The translations under genes were made by a program, and so were the position numbers. Below the pieces are notes generated by a model that saw only the letters and a list, made by a program, of their open reading frames with translations, did no database searches and had not been told where the DNA came from. Of a DNA stretch of 64,000 bases, positions 63,086-64,000 are shown in pieces. Source of the stretch: Actinomadura syzygii (GTDB taxonomy: Bacteria > Actinomycetota > Actinomycetes > Streptosporangiales > Streptosporangiaceae); the NCBI RefSeq assembly GCF_008085905.1, contig NZ_VSFF01000004.1, positions 372,001 to 436,000 of the forward strand, read 5' to 3'. Positions within the stretch are counted from its first letter, which is position 1. Each line of letters starts with the position of its first letter.

Positions 63086-63831
63086 GCGTCATCACCGAGA
63101 CGGGTCTGCTGGCGGGCCGCAACCTGCGGCGCTTCGCCAAGAGCACGCAACTGGTGGCCGACTCGCTGCTGTTCCCGCTGATCCTGCTCTTCCTCATGCT
63201 GCTGGTCTTCGGCGAGCTGGTCGACGACGCCTCCGGCGGCCGCTACATCGACCGGCTCGCCCCGGCCATCGTGCTGTTCAGCGCCGCCTACGGCGCGGTC
63301 GGCACCGGCCTCGGGTTCTTCACCGACCTGCGCGGCGGCATCGTCGACCGGTTCAGGGCCATGAACATCAGCCGGTTGTCCGTGCTGGGCGGACGGATCG
63401 TCAGCGACCTGGTGCGGGTCCTGCTGGTGGCGGCGGTCACCACGGGCGTCGCGCACGCGGTCGGGTTCCGCTTCACGCGGGGACCGCTGGCCGCGCTCGG
63501 CTTCTTCGCGGTCGTCGTCCTCTTCGCGTGGATCTTCCTGTGGCTCGCGGTCGTGGTGGCGATGTCGGCCAAGAGCGAGCAGGCGGTCAGCGGAGCCCTC
63601 AGCAGTCCGGTCACGCTGCTGCTGTTCCTGTCGTCGGGTTTCGTGCCGGTGGACCAGTTCGCCGCGTGGCTGCGGCCCGTGGTGCGCGCCAATCCGCTGT
63701 CGCTCGCGACCGACGCGCTGGTCGGGCTTTCCAGCGGCGGAGAGATATTGCGTCCGACGCTCTTCACCGTCGCCTGGGCGGTGGCCGCGACGGTGATATC
63801 GGTGCCGCTCGCCGTGCGCCTCTACAAATGA
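63082..63831 (+). CDS. ABC-2 type permease 2 (DrrB-like)
   Basis: A 249-residue membrane protein, similar in layout to the preceding permease. It starts GLLAGRNLRRFAKSTQLVADSLLFPLILLFLMLLVF, has internal FFTDLRGGIVDRFRAMNISRL and the late motif SSGFVPVDQFAAWLRPVVRANPLS. The ATG overlaps the upstream stop by 4 bp. It is the last gene of the operon, followed at once by a perfect terminator. Confidence 0.9.
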   Translation: MSVITETGLLAGRNLRRFAKSTQLVADSLLFPLILLFLMLLVFGELVDDASGGRYIDRLAPAIVLFSAAYGAVGTGLGFFTDLRGGIVDRFRAMNISRLSVLGGRIVSDLVRVLLVAAVTTGVAHAVGFRFTRGPLAALGFFAVVVLFAWIFLWLAVVVAMSAKSEQAVSGALSSPVTLLLFLSSGFVPVDQFAAWLRPVVRANPLSLATDALVGLSSGGEILRPTLFTVAWAVAATVISVPLAVRLYK

Positions 63832-63863
63832 ATTCGCCGGGCCTGCGCGCAGGCCCGGCGAAT
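63832..63863. terminator. Perfect 32-nt palindromic terminator at the end of the siderophore operon
   Basis: ATTCGCCGGGCCTGCG and its exact complement lie directly after the TGA of the last permease and 4 bp from the stop of the convergent gene, so it can act in both directions. Confidence 0.8.
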
Positions 63864-63867
63864 CCGG

Positions 63868-64000
63868 TCAGCCGCGTCGCCTGAATTCGAGGAGGCGGTA
63901 CTCGATATGCCCTTCTTCCGCGGCGCATTTCGCGGCGCGCAGCAGTGCGGGCCGCCAGCCGTGCTCGGCCGCCAGCGCGCGCACGCGCCGCTCGTCGCCG
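63868..64000 (-). CDS. C-terminal end of an unidentified protein (5' end outside window)
   Basis: The minus-strand frame ending at the TGA complementary to 63868-63870 reads DERRVRALAAEHGWRPALL and then RAAKCAAEEGHIEYRLLEFR. About 43 codons are visible. No family can be named from this piece. It converges on the siderophore operon, with the shared palindrome between them. Confidence 0.55.
   Translation of the reverse strand, partial: GDERRVRALAAEHGWRPALLRAAKCAAEEGHIEYRLLEFRRRG

Overview
The window is high-GC DNA (about 70% G+C by eye) with GTG/TTG starts, ATGA-type overlaps, ECF sigma, TerD and CU044_5270-type proteins and an IdeR/DmdR-type iron box. All of this points to a filamentous actinomycete. 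No rRNA or other phylogenetic marker is present, so the genus is not assigned (an Actinomadura-like organism is only a guess). I saw no insertion sequences, tRNAs or CRISPR arrays. All calls come from reading the sequence; no database search was possible.

0-13 kb: mostly degradative and secreted enzymes. These are the tail of an alpha/beta hydrolase, a nitrilase, a secreted trypsin-SGNH-FG-GAP fusion, a secreted beta-lactamase-fold serine hydrolase, a 966-residue protein I do not recognise, a secreted type-B carboxylesterase, and an ECF sigma factor paired with a CU044_5270-like membrane protein. Several genes end in strong perfect hairpins.

13-18.3 kb: a compact lanthipeptide locus on the minus strand. 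It has an ABC exporter, a 53-codon precursor gene and a three-domain LanKC/LanL-type synthetase whose cyclase carries a Cys-Cys-Gly motif. An 18-bp motif is shared upstream of the exporter and the precursor, and a perfect hairpin separates precursor from synthetase.

18.4-34 kb: redox and regulator/efflux pairs. These include an LLM flavin oxidoreductase, an ArsR-like regulator divergent from an MFS exporter with a palindromic operator, a TetR regulator divergent from a flavin monooxygenase with two CTACnnnnGTAG boxes, a DksA-like zinc-finger protein, a dehalogenase-like hydrolase, an AMIN-like secreted protein, a CDF metal exporter coupled to a shortened BlaI-like ORF, TerD, a TetX-like monooxygenase followed by an FMN reductase, a GlxA/AraC regulator divergent from an MFS gene, and a methyltransferase.

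34-38.5 kb: a gene-poor stretch followed by a translationally coupled pair: an unrecognised 223-residue protein and a 933-residue TPR-CHAT (caspase-like) protease. This is a candidate conflict or immunity module.

39-64 kb: a LuxR-type regulator and then an iron-regulated thiazoline siderophore cluster, organised as two operons diverging around a near-perfect iron box. The left operon encodes a PaaA-like diiron protein, an unknown protein, a benzoate-CoA-ligase-like enzyme, PabC and a fused PabA-PabB, i.e. a dedicated 4-aminobenzoate supply and activation route instead of the usual salicylate synthase. The right operon encodes two NRPSs (ArCP-Cy-A-PCP-Cy-A-PCP and Cy-A[MT]-PCP-TE, all A domains Cys-like), a saccharopine-dehydrogenase-like protein, a thiazolinyl imide reductase, a type II thioesterase, an NTF2-like protein and a DrrA/DrrB-like ABC exporter. 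The inferred product is a pyochelin/yersiniabactin-like tris-(thiazoline/thiazolidine) chelator with an aminobenzoate-derived cap, which I consider the most interesting system in the window, together with the CHAT pair and the lanthipeptide.
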